In this document: piece after piece, positions 8,224-19,121 of the stretch
Numbering within the stretch: the first letter of the stretch is position 1
Layout: every line of letters starts with the position of its first letter
Source of the DNA: Plut-88900 sp965116945
GTDB lineage: Bacteria > Chloroflexota > Dehalococcoidia > Plut-88900
Length of the DNA stretch: 64,000 bases
Direction of reading: 5' to 3'
Assembly: GCA_965116945.1 (NCBI GenBank)
Contig: OZ220734.1
Location: 620,001-684,000, forward strand
Notes under the pieces: model-generated
Told to the model about the DNA's origin: nothing
Database searches by the model: none
Seen by the model: only the letters and a program-made list of their open reading frames with translations
Program-made: the position numbers and the translations under genes

Positions 8224-9192
8224 TTAGAGTAGGGGGGCGACTTTGTTGGCCATGAGGTCCATCTGGCGCATAAGGGTCTCGTGGGGTTCGACGCCGTGGC
8301 GGACAAAGTCGAAGACGAAGTGGTCGAGGCCGGCGTCGAGGTAGTTGGAGATTCGCTCGGCGCTCTGTTCTGGGGAGCCGGCTACGGTGACGGCGCCAAT
8401 GTCTACGGCGTACTCCAGGTCCATCAGGCCGGAGAAGTAATCCTCGATTTCGGAAGTGGACAGGTCTCGGCCTTCGGTGACGTTGGAGTATATCCAGGCG
8501 CTGATCCTGGGCTTCTGGCCCCACTTACCCATCGGAGCATCGTTGATGCGGGGGAGGTAAACGTTCTGCAGTTCGTCGAAGGTGGGCCAGGGAGGGTTGA
8601 TGTATTCACAGTAGCGGGCGGCGCGGGGGATGGATACAGCTCGGCCGCCCCACCAGATGGGTGGATAGGGTTTCTGCACGGGTTTCGGTTCCATGGTGAC
8701 GCCGTTCAGCTTGTAGTACTGGCCATCGTAGGTGACTTCGTCCTCTGTCCAGAGCCGGGTGATGATCTCTAGCTGTTCATCGGCGATGGCCCCGCGCTTG
8801 CGACGGTCGGCGCCGACGGCGTGGAAGGCCTCGTCGACCATGCCCAGACACATGCCTACGATTACCCTGCCGTTGGATATGACGTCCAGGCTGGCGAAAT
8901 ACTTGGCCCAGTCGAAGGGTGGGAGGTAGGGCAGGGGAATGGAGTCGACGGCTATGCGGATTCTGGAGGTGGCAGCGATGATTGCGGGAAGGAGGACTCG
9001 GGCGTCCAGGATGCTCTTATTACCGAAGCGGCCGAAGGGTCCGGCGTCCGGGATGGCATTCATAAGGGGAACGTTGACGGAGTAAAAGCCAAGCTTTTCC
9101 GCGTACTGGGCGGCCTCCACGACTTCGGTCATGGTCGGGGGTTTGCGACCCCAGGGGAAAACGGCGACGCTGAAGTGGTCCATTATGGGCAT
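8224..9192 (-). CDS. Luciferase-like (LLM class) flavin oxidoreductase
   Basis: 322 residues. LLM-fold blocks are clear: VVEAAQYAEKLGFYSVNVP at the start, RIRIAVDSIPLPYLPPF (barrel strand), VISNGRVIVGMCLGMVDEAF with the conserved SNGR-type phosphate-binding turn, and PIWWGGRAVSIPRAARYCE. The C-terminal GSPEQSAERISNYLDAG segment is typical of F420/FMN-dependent family members. The substrate is unknown. It precedes leuS by about 20 bases on the same strand (leuS is upstream), so the two could share a transcript, although a functional link is unlikely. Confidence 0.85.
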   Translation of the reverse strand: MPIMDHFSVAVFPWGRKPPTMTEVVEAAQYAEKLGFYSVNVPLMNAIPDAGPFGRFGNKSILDARVLLPAIIAATSRIRIAVDSIPLPYLPPFDWAKYFASLDVISNGRVIVGMCLGMVDEAFHAVGADRRKRGAIADEQLEIITRLWTEDEVTYDGQYYKLNGVTMEPKPVQKPYPPIWWGGRAVSIPRAARYCEYINPPWPTFDELQNVYLPRINDAPMGKWGQKPRISAWIYSNVTEGRDLSTSEIEDYFSGLMDLEYAVDIGAVTVAGSPEQSAERISNYLDAGLDHFVFDFVRHGVEPHETLMRQMDLMANKVAPLL

Positions 9193-9211
9193 GGGGTGTC
9201 TCCGGGGACGG

Positions 9212-11647
<2,436 letters not shown>

Positions 11648-11750
11648 CCGGTGTTGCGGTCTCCTGTATTGCGCGTCGGGTCCGTGCAATGGGAGAAATT
11701 ACCACGCAGGGGGTGGAGGCGCAAGGATGGGGTGACGATTGGACTAGCGT

Positions 11751-11825
11751 GGGCCACCCTCCCGCTCATACTTCGACTACGCTCCCGCCCGAGGCGGATC
11801 TGCGACAGCATGAGCGGCCCCTCCG
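11751..11825. repeat. Dispersed palindromic repeat, family A, with insertion
   Basis: CGCTCATACTTCGACTACGCTC is followed by about 20 extra bases and then CAGCATGAGCGGCCC, so the usual left and right halves are split. It sits upstream of leuS. Confidence 0.6.
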
Positions 11826-11891
11826 CCAAAGGAGTTCGGGTTATTCAGTTGTGGGGGGAGGGGTTTTGATTGTTCTGTTGGGTTTTGGGGC

Positions 11892-12195
11892 GGCGATGGA
11901 AGGTCCGGGACTCTATGGGAAGAAATCGGCGGGTCTATGGATATGTGAACGGGCCAGGCGGTCCGCCATAGAGGTTGAACCACCGAAAGAGCGGGCAGAA
12001 GCCCGCCAGAGTCGTCGTAGTAGACGCCAGAGGAATCCGGTTTACGGACGGGATTCCAACAAGGCCGAATGGGGCCTTCAGATGCACCGGCAAGGTCAAT
12101 GCCGGTGGCATAGACGCGGTTCTTGCGGTATCCGCGCAGACGGCATGTCCTTCAGAGAGGATGCGCCGTAGAGAGTGTATGGACCTTCCATCGCC
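11892..12195. ncRNA. Candidate structured RNA (or MITE) closed by a 15-bp helix
   Basis: The segment starts with GGCGATGGAAGGTCC (11892-11906) and ends with its exact reverse complement (12181-12195). Inside, successive hairpins follow one another: CTCTATGG/CCATAGAG (11911/11966), GCGGGC-AGAA-GCCCGC (11991-12006), GGAATCC/GGATTCC (12032/12051), AAGGCC/GGCCTT (12061/12073), ACCGGC/GCCGGT (12086/12101), GCGG-TAT-CCGC (12125-12135). A terminator-like hairpin with a T-run follows on the plus strand at 12204-12254, favouring transcription rightwards. I tried RNase P, tmRNA, SRP, 6S and T-box consensus elements and none fits. No long convincing ORF overlaps. A non-autonomous transposable element with 15-bp terminal inverted repeats is the main alternative; no target-site duplication is obvious. 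Confidence 0.4.
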
Positions 12196-12203
12196 TGGAA
12201 GTT

Positions 12204-12254
12204 AGGGAAGGGGCACGGGACCCGGTGGGTCGGGTGGGCTTCCCTGGGTTTTTT
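12204..12254 (+). terminator. Rho-independent terminator-like hairpin
   Basis: AGGGAAG (12204-12210) pairs with CTTCCCT (12239-12245), with an inner GACCC/GGGTC helix, and is followed by GGGTTTTTT. It is oriented to end plus-strand transcription 9 bases after the closing helix of the candidate RNA. Confidence 0.55.
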
Positions 12255-12358
12255 GGTTCCTCCTTGAGGTGGGTGTCGGGTCTAGACTGAGGAGGAATAT
12301 AGCACATGTGTTTGGGTGGGGTCAAGCGTGCAAAGCAGGGTGCGCTAGCATCTATTCT

Positions 12359-13456
12359 TCAGGATTTTACAGCCCACAAATCGAATTCCTGGAAAGCCTC
12401 GGAGCGTATACCGAAATGACTAGCTTGACGCTTTCCAATGGAGGCAGACCCCGCATTGCATCGAGTCTGAATGCGCCAATCCGTATTCGACAGCGAAGCA
12501 CGCAGGATTTCAACTGGGTCGGTATTGCGATCAGGTATGCGTCCGAACCGTATCACCATCCGAGCACCGTCTTTACTTACGTTTGCACAATTTTGCCAAA
12601 CCTGCGAAAGCTGATTGGCAAAATCCTCGGGACTACTATGGATGAGTTGTTCTTCTTGAGAATAATCTACAGAATCTTCCCCTCCTAGGAACCATAACCT
12701 GAGCCATTGATCAGGGCGATAGGTCCTAAGGCCATAATATGGAGGAGAAGTAATTACCCAATCAAAACGTTGCCCTTTTAGCCTTGCATTAAACAGGATT
12801 GAGTCCCTGCTATCTCCAAGAATGACACGCGAACAAGGCTGGGGAAGAGGGTCTTGATAGAACCTTGCGGCCCGGCGGGCCACTACTTCTCTAATATCTA
12901 TTTTCCTCGGCCTAAGCTCATGCTTACGCCAGAAGGAGACGGCATATCTTGGCTTTGGTGCGTAAGTACGGGGACATTGATTGGAGAAATAAGATGGGCT
13001 CCCTTTTGAAACAGGCCCATGCAGGGCTCCAAGCATAATAGCCCGGAGGGCTATGCGGGAAGTTTCACGACAACTGTGCACTAGTGAGTTGCGTATTTTT
13101 ATAAGAGATAGTAGTGTTGATTCCTCAAAAGCTAGCTTCCAAAACTCCCCGGACGGAATATCTTCAGGGTTGCCCTCTTGTTCAAGAATTTTGTCAAGAG
13201 TGCGTAATATGGCTTGAGGGTTTGTTGATACGAGCTTGGCCTCCGTTAATGCGGCTGCGAGCGGATGGCTATCTATCCCCACACTTGCTAGACCTTTAAG
13301 GCGGGCTGCCATATTTGTGGTTCCACGCCCACAGAATGGGTCAAGTACAGATACCGTAGTCCTTTGTTCCCTGCTAAGAACTTTCCGCGGAAATGAGAGG
13401 GGGAACATCGTGAAGTAGGGACAGATTGCGTTGAGTGAGTCGGGACTAGTGAGCAT
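12359..13456 (-). CDS. DNA methyltransferase (N4-cytosine/N6-adenine type)
   Basis: 365 residues from ATG at 13456. That ATG overlaps the upstream HerA stop as TAATG, the usual sign of translational coupling; the frame is open to TTG at 13516 as an alternative. VLDPFCGRGTTNMAARLKG is the SAM-binding motif I and ITSPPYYGLRTY is catalytic motif IV (SPPY), typical of exocyclic amino methylases. Motif I precedes motif IV by about 200 residues, so the target-recognition region probably lies between them. It closes a NurA-HerA-methyltransferase operon of visibly lower GC than the neighbours, which suggests transfer. Likely role: marking self DNA against the linked nuclease, by inference. A tRNA/rRNA methylase is less likely given the SPPY motif. 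Confidence 0.75.
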   Translation of the reverse strand: MLTSPDSLNAICPYFTMFPLSFPRKVLSREQRTTVSVLDPFCGRGTTNMAARLKGLASVGIDSHPLAAALTEAKLVSTNPQAILRTLDKILEQEGNPEDIPSGEFWKLAFEESTLLSLIKIRNSLVHSCRETSRIALRAIMLGALHGPVSKGSPSYFSNQCPRTYAPKPRYAVSFWRKHELRPRKIDIREVVARRAARFYQDPLPQPCSRVILGDSRDSILFNARLKGQRFDWVITSPPYYGLRTYRPDQWLRLWFLGGEDSVDYSQEEQLIHSSPEDFANQLSQVWQNCANVSKDGARMVIRFGRIPDRNTDPVEILRASLSNTDWRIQTRCNAGSASIGKRQASHFGIRSEAFQEFDLWAVKS

Positions 13457-15537
13457 TATTTCTGGATTGCTCTTACCCAGGTTGTATTCCTGCCTTCGGG
13501 CGTAAAGGGCTCCCAATGTTCACCTTTCTTGCCTAATAAGCTATTCATAGCCTTCTCAACCAAGAGATAAGCAAACTGCCCTCGATCATCCATATGCTCA
13601 GGTAGCATTTCTAGGAAGAATGCTCTTACCGTTCCCCATGCCACACCATCGTTCTTGATTTTCTTGAACATTTCACTATTGCTGAGGGTTTCAATAACAT
13701 AGGTCTCCAGAGATTCTAGTGCATCTACTGATTCAAACTTGGGGCATTCTGTATTCTGATTGCGAGAACTTTGCGCTTTAGATAATGCAGACGTAGCATT
13801 CCCGATTAGCTTTTGGAGTTCCTTTGCATAGGTGGGTATGGAAGGGCGATCGTAATGTCCATCGAGCAACTGGTCATGCAGGTCCTCAAACGATAGAACC
13901 CGCAATGGAACAGGATATTGCTTGCCTTCTACAGCAGAACTCCAAAAGACCCCTTGACCTCGTATTGTCTCATTCAGCAATGTACTCAAAATATCTTGAC
14001 CAAAGTGCGCGTTAGCTGCCTGAACATTCCTCAGGTCTCCGGCGGACAAAAGATGGAACAGAAACCAGTTGTCACCCTGGCTCAGAATTTCAAATGGTAT
14101 GCTACCTGGCTGCTGCGTAACTAATACCGCTCCCAGATCATATTTACGACCTTCTTTCACCCATTGGATGTAAGGTTCAGATGTTACGGTTCTTTCATTG
14201 AGTACTGCCTGGGCCTCTTCTATAACAGCAATAGTAGGGATTGTTTTGGGTTGAGCGGCAGTGAACTGCTCTTGGTTTCGGTCAAATATTCGACGTAGGA
14301 TCAACCCAGACAAGACAAGCGCTGGACCAGCAGATATTTGCGAAACGTCCACTACACACAATTTCCCATCTGTTAGGGCTTTCAAAATCATATCCATTAG
14401 TTGGCTTGATGGATCGTGTAGCATACGTACTATACGGGTCGCATTAGCCCTTGCTGCTAAGGCTTCCATTTCCTGATTTGGCTCCAGTCCAAGCAACGTT
14501 TTTATTTGTTGAATCGAAGCGTTATTTCCTTCGGAGTAAATTAAGTTGACCAACTCTATCCAATTATTTCGTCTGATGCTTCTGAGTTTTTGGACGTTCT
14601 GTTGATCTTGGCGTTCCACCGGAAGCGCTATAGATACAACATCTTCGGGATTCAATCTGCGAATATCTAAACGGATTGCTCCTGCTACGAAGGATTGATA
14701 GAACTCACTGGGAGCGCTTCTGGATGTGAACACAACTAGGTGCTCTTCCATTCCGGGGACGTCACAAAGGCCGGGGCGGCCTTTGTCATCTGGCCAGAAA
14801 TATTCTCCGTCTGGATCAAAGAGGATCGTGCCCACTGGTACTCTACGTCCATGTCTTTTCTCTACAGTAGGGGTCCGCTCATATAGCTTGCTGAAAAGGA
14901 GTTTATTGAGGTTGGATTTGCCAAAGCCAGCGCGGGCAAATATAAAACTCCTTCTAGCCACCAAACTATCTACTGCAAAGTTCACCTTGACTTCTTCAGA
15001 TTGTGGCTGCATCCATTCCTCTGTTGCCAAAGATGAAGGGCCATAAAAGTACTCGCCTAGGGCAAAGTGACCGATTGTCGCACCTTCCACGTTGTGCCCA
15101 ACTATTTCCCTAAGTACATCCCCGGAAAGAAAAGCGACGCGGCTACCCACATGTGGAAGGCGTCGGTGTGACGCTACAAAGTTGAGTTTTCCTTCAGGCG
15201 TAGCCCGGACAACCCCTAATACCCTGATGTTGACCTGATACCTGAGGTATTGCTCCCTTAGATCCTCAGGGATGGGACGGTCTTCCTGTATGGCCCTTAT
15301 GTTGAATTCCTCCCCTGAGCCAGAGGACAGCCTACCTTGTGATGATAGTGAGGCTATCCTGCCCAATACGGCTTCGTCAGGAGTCTCCAACTGTACCAAC
15401 AGGAACTGACCATGCATTGGGATGCTCTGGAAATCCTGTCGATACGGCAAAGCTAAATCAGCGTGGAATTCCATACCGCCTTCACGGAATCCCCGGAACA
15501 CTCCCACTATGTTTTCTTGAGTGAATAACTTAATCAA
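13456..15537 (-). CDS. HerA-like hexameric DNA translocase
   Basis: 693 residues, TTG start with AGGTGG upstream. The N-terminal ~160 residues form a HAS-barrel-like domain (VGVFRGFREGGMEFHADL onward). Then comes a FtsK/HerA ATPase core: Walker A FIFARAGFGKSNLNK (about 205), an ILFDPDGEYFWPDD block typical of HerA/DUF87, Walker B IAVIEEAQAVL (about 445), and VLVTQQPGSIPFEILSQGDNWFLFHL as the sensor/arginine-finger region. HerA pumps double-stranded DNA and works with the NurA nuclease, whose gene ends 8 bases upstream. In archaea the pair resects DNA ends; in bacteria HerA proteins are also common in anti-phage systems. The attached methyltransferase favours the second reading here. GC is low compared with neighbours. 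Confidence 0.85.
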   Translation of the reverse strand: MIKLFTQENIVGVFRGFREGGMEFHADLALPYRQDFQSIPMHGQFLLVQLETPDEAVLGRIASLSSQGRLSSGSGEEFNIRAIQEDRPIPEDLREQYLRYQVNIRVLGVVRATPEGKLNFVASHRRLPHVGSRVAFLSGDVLREIVGHNVEGATIGHFALGEYFYGPSSLATEEWMQPQSEEVKVNFAVDSLVARRSFIFARAGFGKSNLNKLLFSKLYERTPTVEKRHGRRVPVGTILFDPDGEYFWPDDKGRPGLCDVPGMEEHLVVFTSRSAPSEFYQSFVAGAIRLDIRRLNPEDVVSIALPVERQDQQNVQKLRSIRRNNWIELVNLIYSEGNNASIQQIKTLLGLEPNQEMEALAARANATRIVRMLHDPSSQLMDMILKALTDGKLCVVDVSQISAGPALVLSGLILRRIFDRNQEQFTAAQPKTIPTIAVIEEAQAVLNERTVTSEPYIQWVKEGRKYDLGAVLVTQQPGSIPFEILSQGDNWFLFHLLSAGDLRNVQAANAHFGQDILSTLLNETIRGQGVFWSSAVEGKQYPVPLRVLSFEDLHDQLLDGHYDRPSIPTYAKELQKLIGNATSALSKAQSSRNQNTECPKFESVDALESLETYVIETLSNSEMFKKIKNDGVAWGTVRAFFLEMLPEHMDDRGQFAYLLVEKAMNSLLGKKGEHWEPFTPEGRNTTWVRAIQK

Positions 15538-15545
15538 CGCGCCAC

Positions 15546-16766
15546 CTAGTATCTTCGTTGTGCAGGATCAACATCTCTTAGTTGGAACTCGTCAAGGCTA
15601 GGCGACTCGGAGCCCAGCGCCGCACGGAGACCGGAAATAACCTCGTCTTGAATAATATCAAAGTCAAAATCGACCAATGCTGCGTTCTCATGTGCCTTCT
15701 GAAGACACATAGGATAAAAGGGAACAGGGAAACCATTATTAGCATCAGACAGCAGGCATCCGAGTATCGCTCCCGCTTCCCTTTCTTGCGGGACAAATAT
15801 ATCAACCGGCCAAACCGGATCGTTGGATCTGCTACCGAACTTTACGAAGAACATTTTACCAGCGACGAATTTGTTTACCTCACCACCTTCCAGTCCTACG
15901 TCATCCCCTCGGGCATATTCAGCCCAAATATAGGCCTTCTTCTCCAAATCTCTTGGTACTAGCGTGTAACAAGGATATCCAGCTGTAAGTATGTGCTCCA
16001 AAGACATGGCCAAACGATAGCGATCCAGAACTTTGGAGTGCTTTGCCAGACCAACCAGATAGATGTTCCTGCGATGCTTTCGCTTGTGTCTCTCAATGGC
16101 TTGCTTAAATCCGTCGCTCAGGCGTATGAACAAGTCCTCGGCAAAAACCTTGCTCCTCAATAGACCATCACGGACTATGATTGTGTCAGTACCGAATTCC
16201 TTCTCAGTTAGTATTGAGAAGAGCACCGCCCATTCCATGAGCTCACGATAAACTTGAACCCAACTCGGGCTGGAAGGCCTGTCGTCATCATTCCTTCGAA
16301 TCATGTTGCTCAGTCGCGTTAGGTCTTGGACATTTAGGAATTCCATCATCTTACCTAGCGCCGTGATTGGAACACCTTTGTCATCAAACTGCATGCGGCT
16401 GAGTTCAGTTACGCTAGTTGTAGGTGATATAGCCTCTAGGCAATACTCGTTGTTGCTGGAATCAACAACACGCACCAATTGCACCAGAAAAGGGTCAAAC
16501 TGGATTCGATTGTTGCCTCCGTCCGTTCCAACTAGAGAAAAGGAGGTGGTCATTCTTGGCTGTACCTGGCGAACTGTGGATTGGAGTGGCTTAATTTCGA
16601 CCCTGAGGTCGTCCAATAGGCTCATGTCCTGCCTAATCCGATTCTCGATCTCGCCCTTCAATATGTCGTAGCTCTGTAAATCTATCATTACATCCTCTAG
16701 TCGACTTAGTGAAGCCCACAGTGACGCGGGTTCGATATATCCTACCACTTGCCGATCTGAGATCAT
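15546..16766 (-). CDS. NurA-like nuclease
   Basis: 406 residues if the ATG at 16766 is used. The frame is open to 17117, but that extension lies antisense to leuC and shows no family similarity, so I reject it; no strong ribosome site marks the start. The protein has SLVGTDGGNNRIQ, matching the first metal-binding Asp block of NurA, and a later TIIVRDGLLRS, matching the second conserved Asp (DGxL). The C-terminal half contains FVAGKMFFVKFGSRSNDPVW, a usual NurA-like region. NurA is a Mn-dependent 5'-3' exonuclease and endonuclease that docks onto the HerA ring. It is the first gene of the three-gene operon and is transcribed divergently from leuC. Confidence 0.75.
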   Translation of the reverse strand: MISDRQVVGYIEPASLWASLSRLEDVMIDLQSYDILKGEIENRIRQDMSLLDDLRVEIKPLQSTVRQVQPRMTTSFSLVGTDGGNNRIQFDPFLVQLVRVVDSSNNEYCLEAISPTTSVTELSRMQFDDKGVPITALGKMMEFLNVQDLTRLSNMIRRNDDDRPSSPSWVQVYRELMEWAVLFSILTEKEFGTDTIIVRDGLLRSKVFAEDLFIRLSDGFKQAIERHKRKHRRNIYLVGLAKHSKVLDRYRLAMSLEHILTAGYPCYTLVPRDLEKKAYIWAEYARGDDVGLEGGEVNKFVAGKMFFVKFGSRSNDPVWPVDIFVPQEREAGAILGCLLSDANNGFPVPFYPMCLQKAHENAALVDFDFDIIQDEVISGLRAALGSESPSLDEFQLRDVDPAQRRY

Positions 16767-16776
16767 GTATAGGTAG

Positions 16777-16807
16777 TTGGGGTGGGGGTTGGTGCCTTTG
16801 CTATAAT
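16777..16807 (+). promoter_or_regulatory. Predicted promoter of leuC
   Basis: TTGGGG at 16777-16782 and a perfect TATAAT at 16802-16807 with a 19-base spacer. It points at leuC (start 16843), leaving a leader of about 30 bases. The same 76-base gap must also hold the promoter for the divergent nurA operon. Confidence 0.5.
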
Positions 16808-16842
16808 CGGCGCTATCCAATTCGTTTGTGAGGTCCGTTGAG

Positions 16843-18246
16843 ATGCCCCCTAAGACTATGTTCGAGAAGATTTGGGATGCCCATGTGGTGCACCAGGACC
16901 CGGGGCAGGATGCGATCCTGTATGTGGACCTGCACCTGGTGCATGAGGTGACTTCCCCGCAGGCCTTTGAGGGGCTGCGGTTGTCGGGGAGGGGGGTGCG
17001 GAGGCCGGAGCTGACGGTGGCGACGGTCGACCACTCCATACCGACATGGGAGCGCTCCCGGCCGACGGAAGACCCGATTGCGGCGCAGCAGATCGCTACG
17101 ATGCAGGAGAACGCCAAGGACTACGGCCTGCCGTTCTACGACGTGCACAGCGACGGGCAGGGAATCGTGCACGTTATCGGGCCGCAGCTGGGGTACACGC
17201 AGCCGGGGATGCTGATAGTGTGCGGGGACAGCCATACGTCGACGCACGGGGCGTTTGGGTCGATGGGTATGGCAATCGGGACCACGCAGGCGGAGCACGT
17301 GCTGGCGACGCAGTGCGTCCAGCAGGCGAACCTGCAGACGATGGAGCTGCGGCTGACGGGGAGCCTGCCCTCGGGGGTGGGGGCGAAGGACATCATCCTG
17401 GGGATCATCGGGGAGATAGGGATAGACGGGGCGAGCGGGTATGCGGTGGAGTACACGGGCGAGGCGATACGGGGCCTTTCGATGGAAGGTCGGATGACGG
17501 TATGCAACATGTCGATAGAGGCGGGGGCGCGAATCGGGATGGTTGCGCCGGACGAGACGACTTTTGAGTACGTGAAGGGGCGTGGGTTTGCGCCGAAGGG
17601 GGAGGCCTGGGAGGAGGCTGTTGAGAAGTGGCGCAAGCTGCCCACGGACACCGATGCCAAGTACGACCGGTTAGTCGAGATTGACGCGGGGTCGATGGAG
17701 CCGTACGTGACCTGGGGGACGAACCCGGGAATGGTGGCGAAGGTGTCGGGGAACGTGCCTGATCCGGCGGGTATGGAGTCGGGGGCGGAGAAGGAGGCGA
17801 CGGAGAGGGCGCTGCAGTACATGGGCCTCGAGGCTGGGAAGGCTATCGAGGACATCAGGATCGACCGGGCGTTCATAGGGTCGTGCACCAACTCTCGGAT
17901 CGAGGATCTGCGAATTGCGGCGGAGGTCGCCAAGGGCAAGAAGGTGGACCCGAAGGTGTATGCGATGGTCGTGCCCGGGTCGTTCGTGGTGAAGCAGCAG
18001 GCGGAGCAGGAGGGGTTGGACCAGGTATTCAAGGACGCGGGTTTCGACTGGCGGGAGGCGGGGTGCTCGATGTGCCTGGGGATGAACCCCGACATTCTGC
18101 AGCCGGGCGAGAGGTGCGCGTCGACGTCCAACCGGAACTTCGAGGGGCGTCAGGGCAAGGGCGGGAGGACTCACCTTGTGAGCCCGGCGATGGCGGCGGC
18201 GGCGGCGATTGCGGGGCACTTTGTCGATATTCGGGACTGGAGTTAG
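16843..18246 (+). CDS. leuC: 3-isopropylmalate dehydratase large subunit
   Basis: 467 residues. It isomerises 2-isopropylmalate to 3-isopropylmalate in leucine synthesis, together with LeuD. Aconitase-family landmarks are present: FEKIWDAHVVH at the N-terminus, CGDSHTSTHGAFG, IGSCTNSRIEDL with the first cluster Cys, and GCSMCLGMNPD with the other two Cys of the [4Fe-4S] cluster. The open frame begins with GTG at 16828, but the ATG at 16843 has a GAGG site at the right distance and fits the family start. A HicB-like gene and then leuD follow; the large and small subunits are thus separate proteins, as in most bacteria. Confidence 0.95.
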   Translation: MPPKTMFEKIWDAHVVHQDPGQDAILYVDLHLVHEVTSPQAFEGLRLSGRGVRRPELTVATVDHSIPTWERSRPTEDPIAAQQIATMQENAKDYGLPFYDVHSDGQGIVHVIGPQLGYTQPGMLIVCGDSHTSTHGAFGSMGMAIGTTQAEHVLATQCVQQANLQTMELRLTGSLPSGVGAKDIILGIIGEIGIDGASGYAVEYTGEAIRGLSMEGRMTVCNMSIEAGARIGMVAPDETTFEYVKGRGFAPKGEAWEEAVEKWRKLPTDTDAKYDRLVEIDAGSMEPYVTWGTNPGMVAKVSGNVPDPAGMESGAEKEATERALQYMGLEAGKAIEDIRIDRAFIGSCTNSRIEDLRIAAEVAKGKKVDPKVYAMVVPGSFVVKQQAEQEGLDQVFKDAGFDWREAGCSMCLGMNPDILQPGERCASTSNRNFEGRQGKGGRTHLVSPAMAAAAAIAGHFVDIRDWS

Positions 18247-18255
18247 GGGGCAGGC

Positions 18256-18459
18256 ATGAAGTTAACCGTTGTTCTCGAACCTAGCGATGAGGGCGGATAC
18301 ACCGTCATTGTTCCCTCCCTGCCGGGTTGCATAAGCGAAGGGGATAGTCGGGAGGAGGCGTTGACGAATGTGAGGGAAGCGATAGGGCTTTGCCTGGAGC
18401 TAACCGAATTCGACCACGTAAACAAAGCAAATGATGAGATAGTTTCTCTGACACTCTAA
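18256..18459 (+). CDS. HicB-like (UPF0150) small protein
   Basis: 67 residues. MKLTVVLEPSDEGGYTVIVPSLPGC is the hallmark HicB half: a partial RNase H-like fold with the sheet strand GYTVIVPSLPGC and SEGDSREEALTNVREAIGL helix. HicB normally neutralises the HicA RNA toxin, but no hicA lies on either side and there is no C-terminal DNA-binding domain. It is 9 bases after leuC and 32 before leuD, inside the leucine operon. Such solitary HicB-like proteins are common and their role is unknown; it may be an insertion passenger or a decoy antitoxin. Confidence 0.75.
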   Translation: MKLTVVLEPSDEGGYTVIVPSLPGCISEGDSREEALTNVREAIGLCLELTEFDHVNKANDEIVSLTL

Positions 18460-18491
18460 AGCAACTACCAATTCCGAGGTTAATCAGAAGC

Positions 18492-19109
18492 ATGCAAGCA
18501 TTCAAGACTTTAACCGCAACCGTGGCCGTTCTGGACCGATCGAATGTGGATACGGACCAGGTTATTCCGAAGCAGTTCCTGAAGAGGATCGAGCGGACGG
18601 GATACGGGGAGTTCCTGTTCTTTGACTGGGGTCGCAAGGAGGATGGGTCGGCGGACCCGGATTTTGAACTGAATCTGCCCCAGTACCAGGGGGCGGGGAT
18701 CCTGGTGACGGGGCCGAACTTTGGGTGCGGGTCATCCCGGGAGCATGCGGTGTGGGCGATTCACCAGCACGGGTTCCAGGCGATAATTGCCCCGTCCTTC
18801 GCAGAAATCTTCCACAAGAACTGCTTCCAGAACGGGTTGTGTCCCGTATTGCTGGAGGAGAAGCAGGTGTCGGAGATCATGGAAAGGGCTCGGGGGAAGG
18901 CGCCCGGGTCATATTCGCTGACCATTGACCTGGAATCGTGCGTACTCTTCGATAGCGAAGGCTTCGAGCTTCCCTTTGTAATCCACCAGGACAAGGCCAC
19001 GCACGATTTCCGGCGTCGGTGCCTGTTGGACGGGTTGGACGAGATAGACCTGACGCTGCAACACGAGGATGCGATTCTCGCCTACGAAAAGGCCCGCGGG
19101 ATAGCCTAA
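18492..19109 (+). CDS. leuD: 3-isopropylmalate dehydratase small subunit
   Basis: 205 residues, the swivel domain of isopropylmalate isomerase. The diagnostic segments are DRSNVDTDQVIPKQFLKRI, GPNFGCGSSREHAVWA (substrate phosphate/carboxylate-binding loop), IIAPSFAEIFHKNCFQNGL, and a C-terminal HDFRRRCLLDGLDEIDLTL. It pairs with the LeuC encoded upstream. Its last codons (from 19087) are repeated at 20731 because a tandem duplication began inside the gene end; the gene itself is intact. Only 12 bases separate it from a CoA-transferase gene with which it is probably transcribed, though the pathways differ. Confidence 0.95.
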   Translation: MQAFKTLTATVAVLDRSNVDTDQVIPKQFLKRIERTGYGEFLFFDWGRKEDGSADPDFELNLPQYQGAGILVTGPNFGCGSSREHAVWAIHQHGFQAIIAPSFAEIFHKNCFQNGLCPVLLEEKQVSEIMERARGKAPGSYSLTIDLESCVLFDSEGFELPFVIHQDKATHDFRRRCLLDGLDEIDLTLQHEDAILAYEKARGIA

Positions 19110-19121
19110 AGGGGGTCGGTC

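Noticed and set aside
11689..12171. Open frame on the plus strand across the leuS upstream gap (160 aa)
   Set aside because: It overlaps the leuS start, a family A repeat and the hairpin-rich segment, has no family resemblance and unusual composition; the palindromic structure explains the region better.
11892..12195. RNase P RNA, because GGAAGGTCCGGGACTC recalls the GGAAAGTCCGGGCTC core
   Set aside because: The other universally conserved parts (the internal and 3' conserved regions) are missing on both strands.
11648..12200. T-box leader for leuS
   Set aside because: No AGGGTGG-ACCGCG type sequence and no minus-strand terminator near the gene start.
16767..17117. N-terminal extension of the NurA protein
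   Set aside because: It lies antisense to the confident leuC gene and reads as low-similarity Cys/Ser-rich sequence.
18256..18459. Complete HicAB toxin-antitoxin module
   Set aside because: No HicA-like ORF is on either strand around this gene or the second HicB-like gene at 27821.
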